Below, piece after piece: positions 1-11,273 of a DNA stretch of 64,000 bases. Under the pieces are notes generated by a model. That model was not told the DNA's origin and did not search any database. It saw only the letters and a program-made list of their open reading frames with translations. The position numbers were made by a program, and so were the translations under genes. Position 1 is the stretch's first letter; every line of letters starts with the position of its first letter. The stretch covers positions 10,370,225 through 10,434,224 of the forward strand of contig CM051006.1 in NCBI GenBank assembly GCA_027704905.1, in the 5' to 3' direction. The DNA is from Muraenolepis orangiensis (Eukaryota > Chordata > Actinopteri > Gadiformes > Muraenolepididae).

Positions 1-216
1 GAATGTGTGTGTGAATGTGTGTGTGAATGTGTGTGTGTGTGTGTGTGTGTGACTGTGTGGGTATCCATCAATATTTGTGTGTCTGCAATTCCTGTGTGTG
101 TGTGTGTGCATCGTGCATGTAAGTCTGTGTGGGTTTGTGTGTGTGTGTGTGCGTGCATCAAGCGTGCAGGCATGTATGTCTATTTGTGTGTGCATCCATG
201 TGAGTGTGTGCGTTTG

Positions 217-254
<38 letters not shown>
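1..254. repeat. Compound (GT)n microsatellite region
   Basis: Several GT tracts (about 28-52, 93-107, 136-151, 221-254) are separated by short unique stretches. All apparent reading frames here are Cys-Val repeats caused by the dinucleotide and are not genes. Confidence 0.95.
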
Positions 255-258
<4 letters not shown>

Positions 259-360
259 ATAACAGATCAGCTTTGTGTGCATTTATGTGTGGGCCTCTCA
301 GCACATCGAATGACCTTAGTCACAGAAAATGTGTGTGTGGTCTCAGCGCTTTGGAGTGTG

Positions 361-660
361 ATTGCTGCTGGCAGGTGTGTGTGTGTGTGTGTGTGTGTCC
401 CTTCATGCTGACGCTTAATTTCTCGAAGGGGGGGGGGGGGGGGGGAGGGGGGGTGAATGAACAGCTCCAGGGCGGTCAGAGGCTGTGCCCAGAATGTTGC
501 GGGCCCAGAATGTTACCCCCCAGATCAGATGTTCCTGTACAGTGGCGTGACGGAGAGGGAGGTCAGGGGTCATACACTACCGGCACGTGTTAAAGTGTGT
601 GTGTGTGTGTGTGAGTGCGTGTGGGGGTGGGCGGGGGGGTTGGCCAGGACAAGACCTACA
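361..660. repeat. GT tracts, poly-G run and flanking low-complexity DNA
   Basis: A GT tract at about 375-398, a poly-G run at about 427-454 and another GT tract at about 595-612. Nothing gene-like lies between them. Confidence 0.85.
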
Positions 661-809
661 GGATAGGACACAACATAGGAGGAGATAGGAGACATTCAGA
701 GGTGTGGGTCAACGTTTTATCGTTGGCTGTTTGTTGTGGGCAGTGTTGCAGACCCCTTTAAAATCCAGCCATTTGTGATTACAAGCGGCGGTGTCCATCC
801 CAAACCGGT

Positions 810-1355
810 TGTCACGGTTACGGTGGTTGACAGGGGGCGTGGCCAAGCCGCGGGCTTTGGCGGCGCACACACACACGGGCACACCTGTCGGCAATTGCCT
901 ATACTGATTATGTTAATCACGTCACCTGTGGCGGTATATAAACCCTGCCGTCCCGTCACTTCGGGGCTAGGTCGTACTTTGTACATTCTGGACGGAATCG
1001 TTACGCCGAGCGTCACGCGTCCCGCGTCACTCGCTGGTCTATACGAGCTCCCCGGTAATTACACTTACCTGTCTTCTACCTGTCGCTACTTCGACCTCCC
1101 GGTGTCCAGACTCTTCTCCCGTCCCGGACTACTCGTCGGTCTATACCTCGCTACTTCGACCTCCCGGTATCCAGACCCCTCGTCTGTCCTGGACTACTCG
1201 CCTGTCTAGTACCTGTCGGTACTACGCTGATCCGACCTCCCTGTTTCCAGACCCCTGGCCTGTCCGCGATAACTCTCTGTTGTCTTTTGCTTTAATACAG
1301 CTTCACGGTGTCTTGGTCTGCGTTCTGGGTCCCACCAAACTATACACTTGTGACA
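810..1355 (+). mobile_element. Solo LTR, self-priming gypsy-like family
   Basis: Begins TGTCACGGTTACGG and ends CTTGTGACA, the same terminal design as the complete element at 32267-35225. A TATATAAA box lies at 935-942, and the 3' part has a CTTTAATACAG polyadenylation-like region. Flanks are CCGGT (805-809) and CCGTT (1356-1360), so the 5-bp duplication differs at one base, suggesting an older insertion. Tandem sub-repeats around CTACTTCGACCTCCCGG lie at about 1087-1165. No internal coding region is present, so this is the product of LTR-LTR recombination. Family placement is by similarity to the other LTRs here. Confidence 0.85.
935..942 (+). promoter_or_regulatory. TATA box of solo LTR
   Basis: TATATAAA about 30 bases upstream of GCTAGGTCGTA. 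The same relative position in the element at 32.3 kb holds the predicted transcript start GTGAGGTCGTT. Confidence 0.6.
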
Positions 1356-1383
1356 CCGTTGTTACAACGTGAACTGACTTCAG

Positions 1384-1447
1384 GATGTAGAGCAGTCGTA
1401 TGACAACCAGAAGGTTGCTGGTTCAATCCCCCCCCCCCCCCCCCCCC
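1384..1447 (+). mobile_element. tRNA-derived SINE head fragment ending in poly-C
   Basis: GTAGAGCAGTCGT followed by GGTTGCTGGTTCAATCCC resembles the A and B boxes of a tRNA-derived SINE promoter. A run of about 21 C follows at once. The rest of the SINE is not visible. Confidence 0.5.
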
Positions 1448-1896
1448 AGAAAGTCCAGCCCAAAAGTGTGATAGTGTATGAAAGTGAGTGAAATGTGCTG
1501 TGAGAATATCTGTCTGAGTGGACCGCGCCTGCCTCTGTCTATGCGGTTACAGTTCAGGCCATTCCCTGGCTCATTTCTGACCAATCAGGGCCTCTCTTCT
1601 CTGATTGTTATAAGGATATCCATTGGGATTGCCACCTCAACGCCCACTGCGTTCAATCATTGTCGCCACAGCAACCACACAACACAGTTTATCGATCGGA
1701 GGGGGGGCTAAAAACATGAAGACTGTCGCATTCCATCCACATGGCGTCCATGTGGCACCGCTCACCCTGAGGTCTGTCTCCATGGATAACCGGGGTAATG
1801 ATGGGGAGCCAGGAGGGAGATATTATGGGATGGAACCATTTTTCTCACTTGTAATCCCGTTGAATCGTTGAGCTCCAGTGAACCTCCACTTCTCCC

Positions 1897-2128
<232 letters not shown>

Positions 2129-2218
2129 GCACCCTCTCTTTCTTCTCTCTTCACACCTTCCTGACTGTGTTCTTTGAGGTGAATAAGGAGAAACGGGTGA
2201 TGTGTTGGTTTGCTGTTT

Positions 2219-2221
<3 letters not shown>

Positions 2222-2252
<31 letters not shown>
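2222..2252. repeat. (GT)n microsatellite
   Basis: About 15 GT units. Confidence 0.95.
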
Positions 2253-2254
<2 letters not shown>

Positions 2255-2590
2255 AGCTGTAATAGAAGAGTGTTGTTTTGTGTGGGAGTCTGTGTTGATG
2301 GATATAGGTGTAGTGTTTGGCTCCCTTTGTTGTTCTGATGTAGTGATGTATGGAGACTTGGTGTGTATTTTGTCTCGTGTATATTGTTACATAATATATA
2401 TTGCACTATTATCAGTTGGCATTGACATACCGTAGCATTATTTATTGAGCAAAAATTAACAGAAGTGATTGATGTATTGAAATAACTTGCTTTTTCCTGC
2501 TCCTGAATGACATGTATCAAAATAGACTTTAAGTCACATTGGTGACTTGGTATTGTGTCTGTTTAAGCGCCTGTTTAAGTTTGTATCATA

Positions 2591-2893
2591 AGTCGGGATT
2601 ACATCACCATATTTTGATTTGCATTTTGTATCACATTAGAAAATGTTTAGGCCAAATTCGAATCAAACTTCTCTGACTCGCATAAAAGTTGATACACTCG
2701 CTTGAGGTGGTTATTGACTGATTTGAATCAAGTTCATTCGCAAAAGCGGAGATAAAAACAACTTTGCCGAATCAATTCCAACGTAGCAAACGTTTAACTC
2801 ACGTGACTTACACAGTCGGCTTCTTCTCAAGCGTTCCCTAGGACACGAAAATACGGTTTATGTCACCGCCCAATATCCGTCATCGCTGACATA
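2591..2893 (+). repeat. Dispersed MITE-like repeat, copy 1
   Basis: Shares nearly its whole length with 59095-59412: CATCACCATATT at the start, CGCATAAAAGT, TTCGCAAAAGCGGAGAT, AACAACTTTGCCGAATCAA, GTCGGCTTCTTCTCAAGCG and CATCGCTGACATA at the end. No coding capacity. A short non-autonomous DNA transposon is the simplest reading, but clear terminal inverted repeats were not found. Confidence 0.75.
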
Positions 2894-4281
2894 GTTTGTT
2901 CGCTCAACCTAGTTAATGGAAACACATCTTTGCACCATTCTTCTCCCTTTTTACTTCCAAGTGTGAGGTCCAGCTAAGGTCAACCTCCCCTCTTCTCCGT
3001 CGTCTCTGGGGTGTTGATCATCGTGCCTCCAAAACCACTTCTCCCTCCCCGAGAGAGCTGATCTCAGTGCAACCTGCCTGTGCCAGTGCAACACACTCAA
3101 CCCTCGATTAGTGCACCGTTAGTGACCGCAGGGGGGATTCTCTCCTACGCTACGTGACCTTCCATTCTCTCTCTCTCTCTCTTTCAACCCCGCTGTCCAG
3201 TTCATAACGACACAAAAAGGCCCATACAAAAAAAAAAAGTTTTGATTTATTTATGCAGGAGTCTTCGGCACCTCGCGGTGATTGACAGGTTGGTTGTCAA
3301 ATATCCTGTTGACATTTAGGGGCTGAATGTCTGCCCCCCCCCCCCCCACTCCCCTCCCCTGCTGGCACTGAGGACAGACGGATGTGAAGCTGTGCAAGGC
3401 CCTGTGCTCTGCGGAGTCAAGGGAAAACCTGAGGGGTGAGATGAGTGGAGCAGAATGAAAGGGGAGAATAATAACAGATATAAGTGTGTCTCCTGAGGGC
3501 CCGAGTCGTCGGCAAACGGTGTCCTTTGACGTCGTAAGGATCAATCGAATCACATTTATTATTATTATTATCGTTTAAAGAGCACAGTAGGTTAGGTTAG
3601 TAAGTGTAGAAGCGCTATTTGTAGCTTTCCAGTCAACAAGAAGGTTAGGCGCCACTGAGATATATGCAGAAAGTAACGTACTTAAAAATGGCTATTCAGT
3701 GATTTGTGTTTGAGAGTTCAACAACCCAATACGTTAAACCTGACGACCGACACTCTCCAACAAGCCTCTTCATCCCATGGGAAAATTGTGACGCGGTTAT
3801 GGGTCTCGAGGGTAAGTGCATATCTAGACCTTTCTTTTCACACACAGACAAACATTGCTCAGAACACATTGCAAATTGCTCCTCAGCAAAAACATTTCAG
3901 CTACGTGTCAGACGAGGAGGTTTTTATAAAGTTTTGAAGGTGACGCAATGCATGCTGGGGTGGCAGGCCCAGAAAAGTGAGCACGAACTCTAGCAGGGCC
4001 GCTATATTTTCTCTCACCACGTCGTGGTAACGCTGCATTTGGCTCGTTATTTTTTATCATATAGCATTTAGGCTCCTTTTAAATTCGTCTAGCATATCAG
4101 TCTTCTAGTTATGGGATTCGGACACCGTAATTGCATGATAAAAACAGTGGAAAGAGGCTAAACAAATGGGCAAAATCTCTTTGGGAACTATATTTTGTGT
4201 TCATCAGACAAAATAGTTGTGACTGCAAGCCTCCGTTTTGAGACAGGATTGTAATTTGAAACCTTGGAAAACTACAAAAGC
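2894..4281. other. No gene seen; TC tract, poly-A, poly-C and ATT tracts
   Basis: Contains a (TC)8 tract near 3167, poly-A near 3226, poly-C near 3334 and (ATT)n near 3556. The ORFs here lack recognisable domains or splice context. Confidence 0.6.
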
Positions 4282-4775
4282 TGTCACGATCCAACCCAGC
4301 TCTTCACGCTCCTAGTCCTAGATCTCCGCTGGCTTCCTGGATCTGAGATGTCACGACTCCGTTCCATGATGCCACTCCGTGTTTTCCCTGTCAGCCTTTT
4401 CCTACTCAACTCACCTGTTGTCAATCACACCTCATTACCAAGCTCTATTTAAGCCATGTCTGTTGTCTCACTCATTGCTGGATTATCACCCCGATTTTCA
4501 GAAAGCCTCAAGTTCGTTTCAAGCTAAGTTCATTGTTGTTCTGCCTATTGATCCGCTGTATTCTGACCCTCTCCTGGATAACAACCTTGTTTTTGCCTTG
4601 CGTCTTTGTACCTCTGCCTCAACCCTCGACTACCTGTTACCGACCTCTGCTTGCCTTGACCACGTTTTGGATTTGCCCTGTCTGTACCTCTGCCTTGGAT
4701 CTGACATTAAAGCACCTGTTCCATCTGACATCTGTTCTCCCTGCTCTTGGGTCCCACCTACACCCGGCCGTGACA
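4282..4775 (+). mobile_element. Solo LTR, second gypsy-like family
   Basis: Begins TGTCACGATCC and ends CGGCCGTGACA, flanked by perfect 5-bp duplications AAAGC (4277-4281 and 4776-4780). A TATTTAAG box lies near 4444 and an ATTAAA signal near 4706. The TATTTAAGCC box followed by TTGCTGGATTATC is shared with the reverse-strand LTR at 42845-43213 (TTGCTAGATTATC), so the two are one family. No internal sequence remains. Confidence 0.9.
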
Positions 4776-5340
4776 AAAGCTTCACAAGTTTGTAGTGAGG
4801 ATTTTGTGTATGGAAGACCGACCAAAGAATTCCCAGACCCTGAACAAAAATATGGGTTACACACCAAAACAAAAATCGAACAAAAGAAAAGCACCTACCC
4901 CTAAGGACTGAGCCTATATCTAAACGATGTAGGACAATATCTGTTCGTCTTGCTAAGGACGAGATCCACCGAAACATTCCAAGATATTATTGAGTCAGGC
5001 GTGGTTGATTGAACAGTTCAACTGCAGGTGACATCAGCAGCTCTAGCCGGTCGGGTAGACCACAGCACATAACTAAAGATCATTGCTACTGCTATGCATG
5101 GGAGGCTATGCAAGAACCAGAGTTTTGTTGTGATGAAAACTGTATTTTAAAACGTAAGGAAAATTATATCGTATTATTTAATCTGAGAGAAACAATTGCC
5201 ATGTCTTAACAACAAAAACAGAGTCTAAATTCAAAAGACTTATGAAGACTGAAGACTAAAACATTTAACAGGAATACCATCAACGGCAGCATTTGATGCA
5301 TTATATGGCGTGGTCCAAAATAATCGTATAGATTTTTTAA

Positions 5341-6200
5341 TTAAGCAGATTTCCAATCCATGTCAGCAATGTTAGTTGTGGGAACTACTAACATTATAAC
5401 ATTAATAACTACTGTCTTTTTATTTGGCACATTCCACACACATTTCTTGGAGGTGCAAGAAGGGTTGGTCATTCCATTCCTGTTTGCAGCTTCGATTCTA
5501 AACAGCGAAGCTGTAACGTGGATGCATGTACTGCTCATGCTGAAATGAACTTAGATAAGAAAAGCGTGAATGAAACTGTGTATACATATTTATCTTGGAC
5601 AGTATGGTCCAAATACATCAAATAAGACATCAAATAAGAAATAACTCACCCAGTGCAATATGCACTGCAACTATTTCACCAGTTGTTTTTATAACACAGA
5701 TGCATGACAAATGTGGTGTGTGTGAAATTTTCCGAAACAGTACTGGAACGATAATTATTTTAACCATCCCGAGTCAAACAGCACTTAAAGCTTTGCCTTC
5801 TTTGTATTCATTCAACGCTCGCTTGTGAAATACAACATCTTTCCTGGATGATCAGCCATAAGGAATACGGTGCTGTCCCTGAGGTACACTGGAGGGAGGC
5901 CATGTAGACATGCTATCACTTTCCTTGGCCCAGCCATCCTTCACAGTCAAAGGGTTTAGGCACTGAAACCCCGCTCGGCATTACCAACAATGGAGCCTTT
6001 TCCTTTTCTATGAGAGCAATCCTTTCTTTAGCATTTGGCTGCTCCATAATGCCCATCTCTGATGCAGCGAATACACGGGCAACAGGCCTGGGTTTCGTTC
6101 TTCCACCTTTAGATTGCACTTTTGTAGCCCGCCACCCCAGCATGCATAGCGGTCCAACCCCAAACAACCGGATGCATGTATACTCATCAACCTTCATTTC
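5341..6200 (-). pseudogene. Decayed SWIM zinc-finger / YqaJ-type protein gene
   Basis: Read on the minus strand, three successive open pieces seem to belong to one gene. The first (about 6197-5916) contains ARVFAASEMGIMEQPNAKER. After a frameshift, a stretch (about 5915-5770) reads YLRDSTVFLMADHPGKM and NEYKEGKAL. The last (5538-5341) contains CIHVTASLFRIEAANRNGM, NPSCTSKKC and a final DMDWKSA. The CxH plus NPSCTS pattern resembles the SWIM-finger region found upstream of YqaJ nuclease domains in fish proteins, some of them encoded by ISL2EU/Harbinger-type transposons. Frames are interrupted, so it is not functional. The family call is from memory of motif style and is moderate; a transposon origin is an inference. 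Confidence 0.45.
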
Positions 6201-6240
6201 ACCTCAAAGGAGACCAGCGAGGAAGAATCCTCCATTTTCA

Positions 6241-6259
6241 ATGGGGGGGGGGGGGGGGA
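6241..6259. repeat. Poly-G run
   Basis: About 17 consecutive G. Confidence 0.9.
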
Positions 6260-6447
6260 GTTAATGGAAATAAAATTCCATTGAAATGACGGAAAAACAA
6301 TAACTACAATGAGTGAATAAGATAAAGATAACTAAGGTTCGTTCACACACACAGACTACATCACTCACTGAAGGCAAACTCAAAGGATAATCTGTTTTCA
6401 GGAATTCATTTGTGAAGTACGACTCGGGGTGAATAAATGGGTGAGAC

Positions 6448-6450
<3 letters not shown>

Positions 6451-6535
<85 letters not shown>
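6451..6535. repeat. (GA)n microsatellite
   Basis: About 42 GA units. The Ser-Leu or Arg-Glu frames across it are artefacts. Confidence 0.97.
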
Positions 6536-6537
<2 letters not shown>

Positions 6538-6689
6538 GAAGGAGGCTGTCAGGGAGAGAGAGATGCGAGCGGAAGTGACAGCTCAGTTGTAGTCGGAGCA
6601 GCAGACAATAGTGGAGCTGACAGCTCCCAATCAGTTTCAATGAGGAGGCACAATGCATGCTGGGAGCTACGCTGACACCAAGACACTGC

Positions 6690-6796
6690 CCACACACACA
6701 CCACCACACACACCACACACACACCCACACCACACCACACACCACACACACCACACCACACCCACCCACCACCCACACCCACACCCACCCACCACC
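6690..6796. repeat. CA/CCACAC/CCCAC compound repeat
   Basis: Irregular mixture of CACA, CCACAC and CCCACC units with strong strand asymmetry. Confidence 0.9.
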
Positions 6797-7279
6797 AATC
6801 CATCTGTCAACGCAGATCCATCGGCAGCTTTGCTGCTGTTAACAAGCACAATGCCGATGGAGTCATGTTTGATATCAAGCTAATGTTGTTACACGTCAAG
6901 TCTCTTGAGGCCTGATGAGTATCTCTCAGTGATTAAATTACTGGGAAACATGTCATCCCTGTATGGTAGAACAGACACACCGACTTGACATAGTTTAAAT
7001 AGCAGGTCAAATATCACAGCTTTGCAAATTTGTTCGCCATCAAAATACTTTTTGCAGGGCTGTTGTTCCAACGGTTGTTCTCTGGTCATGTAGCACCAGT
7101 TCATTATGCCGGTTGTTCCCGGGTTATTCCATCAGTTCCATCAGTTTCAATATTTGTTAATGATATTAATAAGTGTCTGCTAAAATGTAAATAGGGTTGT
7201 TGTAGCCAGGCTACAGCCCCCTATCGTCTTGTCTAGGTCCTTATCCTAAGGACCTAGGACCTCTGCCCTCCTACTCTTT

Positions 7280-7755
7280 CCAGTGTTACACCACACATGT
7301 GGTGAAAAGGGCCCAACAACGCCTGTATTTCCTCAGGCGTCTGAAGAAATTCAGCATGGGCCCCCGCATCCTGAGAACATTCTATAACGGCACCATCGAG
7401 AGTGTCTACAGGGTGTATCACCGCCCGGTACGGGAACTGCACCGCACTCGAGCGCAGAGCGCTTCAAAGGGTGGTGCGGACAGCCCAGTATATCGTTGGA
7501 GGTGAGCTCCCCTCCCTCCTGGATATATACAACCAGCGGTGCGTGGCCAAGGCCAAACGAATCATAAAAGACATTGCCCACCCCAGCCACGAACTGTACT
7601 CACTGTTACCGTCAGGCAGGTGATACCGCAGTATCAAGTGCCGTACAGTTATTTTATAACTGCTGTCTGTCGTCGGGTATTGCACATAAGATTTTCACAT
7701 CACTGCTTTATACTTGTGTAAACTGTGAAGTGACAATAAACTTGACTTGACTTGT
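7280..7755 (+). mobile_element. L2-like LINE, 3' end fragment
   Basis: Encodes the C-terminal tail of an L2-like reverse-transcriptase polyprotein in two frames: KRAQQRLYFLRRLKKF and YNGTIESV, then after a one-base shift CTALERRALQRVVRTAQ, IKDIAHPSHELYSLLPSGR. The 3' UTR (CTGTCTGTCGTCGGGTATTG) is shared with the copy ending at 45815, and the element ends in repeated ACTTG. The RT palm is absent, so this is a 5'-truncated, inactive insertion. Confidence 0.85.
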
Positions 7756-8391
7756 TTATTTTTAAAACTAGGCCGCACTTGGCCTACAAAATTGGCCGCA
7801 CCAATTTTGGTTGTGTGCTTTATCGTTTCGGTAAATTTCTAACTCAAAAAAAAAAAAGTTCTACCAAGGAGAAGTTCTACCACATGCACACAGGACAAGT
7901 AGGTACATTAACATTGGCTTTCAAACATTTTGTCTTTTTTAAGCACTGTAGTTTGACGGCGAGGTGTGTCGCCGCTCGATCCAGGTGTGCTGTTCTGTGA
8001 CCAGTCGAGAAGCTTTTCAATTCTGAAGGACTTCCGCCCTGTCCTCCCTCCCAGGAGGTTCTGTGTTTGATGCGTCTGGTCTGGTCTATTTCTGGCGTTT
8101 CGCTGTTCAAGGACACAGTTTGTTAGCGTTGAGGTGCTGGAGGTACCAGATCCACAACAGGATCGATTTTCTCGCTATTTTTATTCCATTCTATTTAGCT
8201 TGACAGGTTAAACCCGCTTTATTTATCGAGAACATATGTAAATATAGTTTAAGGTAAATAAAGGTTAGGTGAATAGGATAGTATGTTATTGCTATTCTAT
8301 TCAACTGTGTTCTATTTTCATATTCATTTTGCAGCGCAACCGTATGAAAAGGAGAACAAATACAAATTCCTAGATCCTTTTTTTTCCCATT

Positions 8392-8393
<2 letters not shown>
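7756..8393. other. No gene seen
   Basis: AT-rich unique sequence with a poly-A stretch near 7847. Nothing recognisable. Confidence 0.5.

Positions 8394-8486
<93 letters not shown>
8394..8486. repeat. (GA)n microsatellite
   Basis: About 46 GA units. Confidence 0.97.
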
Positions 8487-8488
<2 letters not shown>

Positions 8489-8544
8489 CCTGTGAATATG
8501 CAAGATCTGCTGTTTGGATAAAGAAGAGCATAGGCATAGGGGTC

Positions 8545-8915
8545 CAACTAATGAGGGCCAACCTGAACAGGACCAACCTAATGAGGACCAGACATATGAG
8601 AACCAACCTAATGAGGATCAGACATATGAGGACCAGACATATGAGGACCTAACTAATGACCAGACATATGAGGACCAACCTAATGAGGACCAGACATATG
8701 AGGACCTAACTAATGAGGATCAGACATATGGGGACCAGACATATGAGGACCTAACTAATGACCAGACATATGAGGACCAACCTAATGACCAGACATATGA
8801 GGACCAACCTAATGACCAGACATATGAGGACCAACTAAATGAGGATCAGACATATGAGGACCAACTTAATGAGGACCAGACATATGAGGACCCAACGAAT
8901 GAGGACCAACCCATT
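8545..8915 (+). repeat. 15-bp VNTR with an open frame through it
   Basis: Degenerate 15-bp units alternate between GAGGACCAGACATAT and GAGGACCAACCTAAT, with a few 12-bp deletion variants. Because units are multiples of three the array reads as alternating EDQTY and EDQPN pentapeptides inside a frame from 8514 to 8999. There is no family resemblance or codon-level purification. I consider it a non-coding minisatellite. Confidence 0.85.
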
Positions 8916-8999
8916 CACAGTCTCAGTGAGCGTGTGTGCTTGCACCACCCTATGCAGTTTGCTTATGGCTACAAATCTTTAGGCAGTCTGTTCATATAG

Positions 9000-9610
9000 A
9001 CAGGACCTTTTTAAACAGTTTACACTGATCTGCACACTACCAAAACCAACAAACCCATTCCCGTCACTCAGTACACATTAGGATGCACAAAACCCCATTC
9101 TTACACCCTGAGAAATGTGGGCCTCACTCGCTTGTCAAGCAAGTGAGTCATTAAGCAGCCATAAGATCTATAGAGCACACAGAGGAATGTCCCCTGGGGG
9201 GAAGGACCAACTCCAACACAACATTCATCTCATTGTAAGCAGAGGATAAACTACAGCTTTGCCTTTCGTCAACAATAAATAGAAAAATACAGGCCTACTA
9301 TTTGGACTATACTAGTATACACTGTATATAAAGCATCATATATAGAATTGATTTTATGACCAATCAAAAAATAGTCCAATCAAAAAATAGTCAATTCAAA
9401 TAGTCTCACAGAGTCTTTCCATGGGGATGTACTGCAAATTAACTGACTAGGCTTCGACCAGAAAAAGCACTGAAATAACAATGACGGCTTAGGCACTCCC
9501 TGGTTGATCACATTCATAGGGTGTTGTTTCTCAACTGTTCTGAAACCGGAAAACAACGGCAGTTAAGGGAAGCTCTCGCTTGAGTCAGAGTTCTGGTTTT
9601 GGTTCCTTTA
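9000..9610. other. No gene seen
   Basis: AT-rich sequence. A short duplicated ATCAAAAAATAGTC lies near 9362-9392. Confidence 0.5.
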
Positions 9611-9955
9611 TTTAAAGGGGTCATATTTGACTGCCAGGTGTGAGTGTGATTAGCCGTTACAGGCCGTTTCAAAATTGGCATGTGACTAAAAGTGGCTAGA
9701 TAGATAATCACTATTGTAAGTCACTTTGGACAAAAGCGTCTGCTAAATGACTGTATTGTAATGTAATACGTCTACCAGTTGGTACAGTCCAGTGGATAGG
9801 CTGGTAAATGGAACTATCCATCATTGATCTAGGTGGAAACTCCCACTATGTGGTGTCACCAAGTAACATGACAATTTCAGTCACTTGACAATTTTGAAAT
9901 GGCCTGTAATGGCTAATCACACCCACGCCTGCTGATATAATATGACCCCTTTAAA
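9611..9955. mobile_element. MITE-like element with 75-bp inverted repeats
   Basis: Left arm about 9611-9687 runs from TTTAAAGGGGTCATAT to TGTGACT. Right arm about 9879-9955 runs from AGTCAC to ATATGACCCCTTTAAA and is its imperfect reverse complement: both share GTGTGATTAGCC.TTACAGGCC and TTTCAAAATTG in opposite orientations. The centre holds a LINE/SINE-tail sequence (about 9712-9766). Confidence 0.7.
9712..9766 (+). mobile_element. LINE/SINE 3' tail fragment
   Basis: ATTGTAAGTCACTTTGGACA, AAAGCGTCTGCTAAATGAC and a TGTAATG tail. The same tail closes the LINE at 21733-23885 (minus) and the SINE at 28645-28785. Confidence 0.75.
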
Positions 9956-10022
9956 CATTTGGCTGATTCACTTATCTGGCAATCAACCACCACTTAACCC
10001 CCGCCCACCCCTATAGCAACCT

Positions 10023-10510
10023 CATTACATTACATTACAACATTACATCAGTCATTTAGCAGACGCTTTTGTCCAAAGCGACTTACAATAGTGCAAAAAG
10101 GTAGGTAAGAGAACAACTCGTCAGCAGAAGTCCAAAGTGCATTTCATTCCTAACAAGCCTTCTCAAACTGAACCAGTGCTCAGGTAGAAGTACAATACGT
10201 TTGCAAACAATAGAACAATATCTAACTAACATATAAGCAAACAATCGACGCGCTACGAGGAAGGATCCGGGTAGTGTTTCCTGAAGAGGTGAGTTTTCAG
10301 CCTGCGGTGGAAGATGGGCGGCGATTCTGCAGTCCTGACATTCGTGGGGAGTTCATTCAACCACTTAGGGGCCACAGGACAGAGAAGAGCCGTGACCACT
10401 TAGATCGGCCGCAAGGGCCCCTAAGCAACGGGGCATCAGACCCCCCAAAATAGCAGAGCGAAGTGGACGGGCAGGGATGTAGGGCTTGACCATTGCCTGT
10501 AGGTAGTAAG
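10023..10510 (-). mobile_element. LINE/SINE tail and 3' portion, reverse orientation
   Basis: Starts with CATTACATTACA, then GCAGACGCTTTTGTCCAAAG and GGTAGGTAAGAGAACAACTC, shared with 24800-25010. Further in, GAGTTTTCAGCCTGCGGTGG and GGGAGTTCATTCAACCACTT correspond, on the minus strand, to the C-terminal coding tail and UTR of the jockey/CR1-like LINE. No open frame is preserved. Confidence 0.7.
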
Positions 10511-10861
10511 GAGCTGTTCCGTATATTTGACATACATTAAACATAAAGCAGGCACATTGCTCTGTGTTATAAATAAATCAGTAAACATTTGCATGAACAC
10601 ATATGCCTGTAAACACACTGAATACATTGCTACACATACAAAGTAGTATATGTAGGGTTGTCTCAGTTCACAACTATACTGGTCAAGTTCTGGGTGAAGT
10701 TGATGAGGTGATGCTGCTTGGCCTTGAACACACCAAGTAGATCCCTAGGACACCATATCACACACCATCCTCATCCTGATCATGTTCTGAAAATAACAAC
10801 AAACACAAAACAAAATGCAAGCACAATCATTAAATTGCACACATATAACACTGTGCTTATT

Positions 10862-11270
10862 CAAGATTCAATTCAAGATTCAATAGACTTTATTTATCCC
10901 GAGGGAAATGAAGGTGCAACAGTTGAAACAGGGGGAATAAATGCACACAAAATATACTAATACCTAAAAACTAAATAACAACAAACTAAACTAAACTAAA
11001 CTAGTATAAACAATATATAACTAAATGAAATCTAAATGTATTAACAGATGAATTGCACAATTTACAGTGTTATTACAGTAATACGTAGGTATATACAATA
11101 TACAACAATACGTATAGTGCAAATTGGCAGTAATAAAATACTAAGAAATAACTCAGATGAATACTGAAAAAGTGACATGTGAAAAGTGAAAAGTGAAATT
11201 GAATTAACAGTTCAAAATTACAGTGAAGAATTCATGGTTGAAATTCATTTTATTATATTTTTAATTCAGG
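10862..11270. repeat. Dispersed-repeat end and AT-rich flank
   Basis: A doubled ATTCAAGATTCAA followed by TAGACTTTATTTATCCCGAG matches a motif common at LINE 3' ends in fish. An ACTAA-repeat tract follows near 10985. The remainder to 11270 is AT-rich without coding signal. Confidence 0.4.
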
Positions 11271-11273
11271 TTT

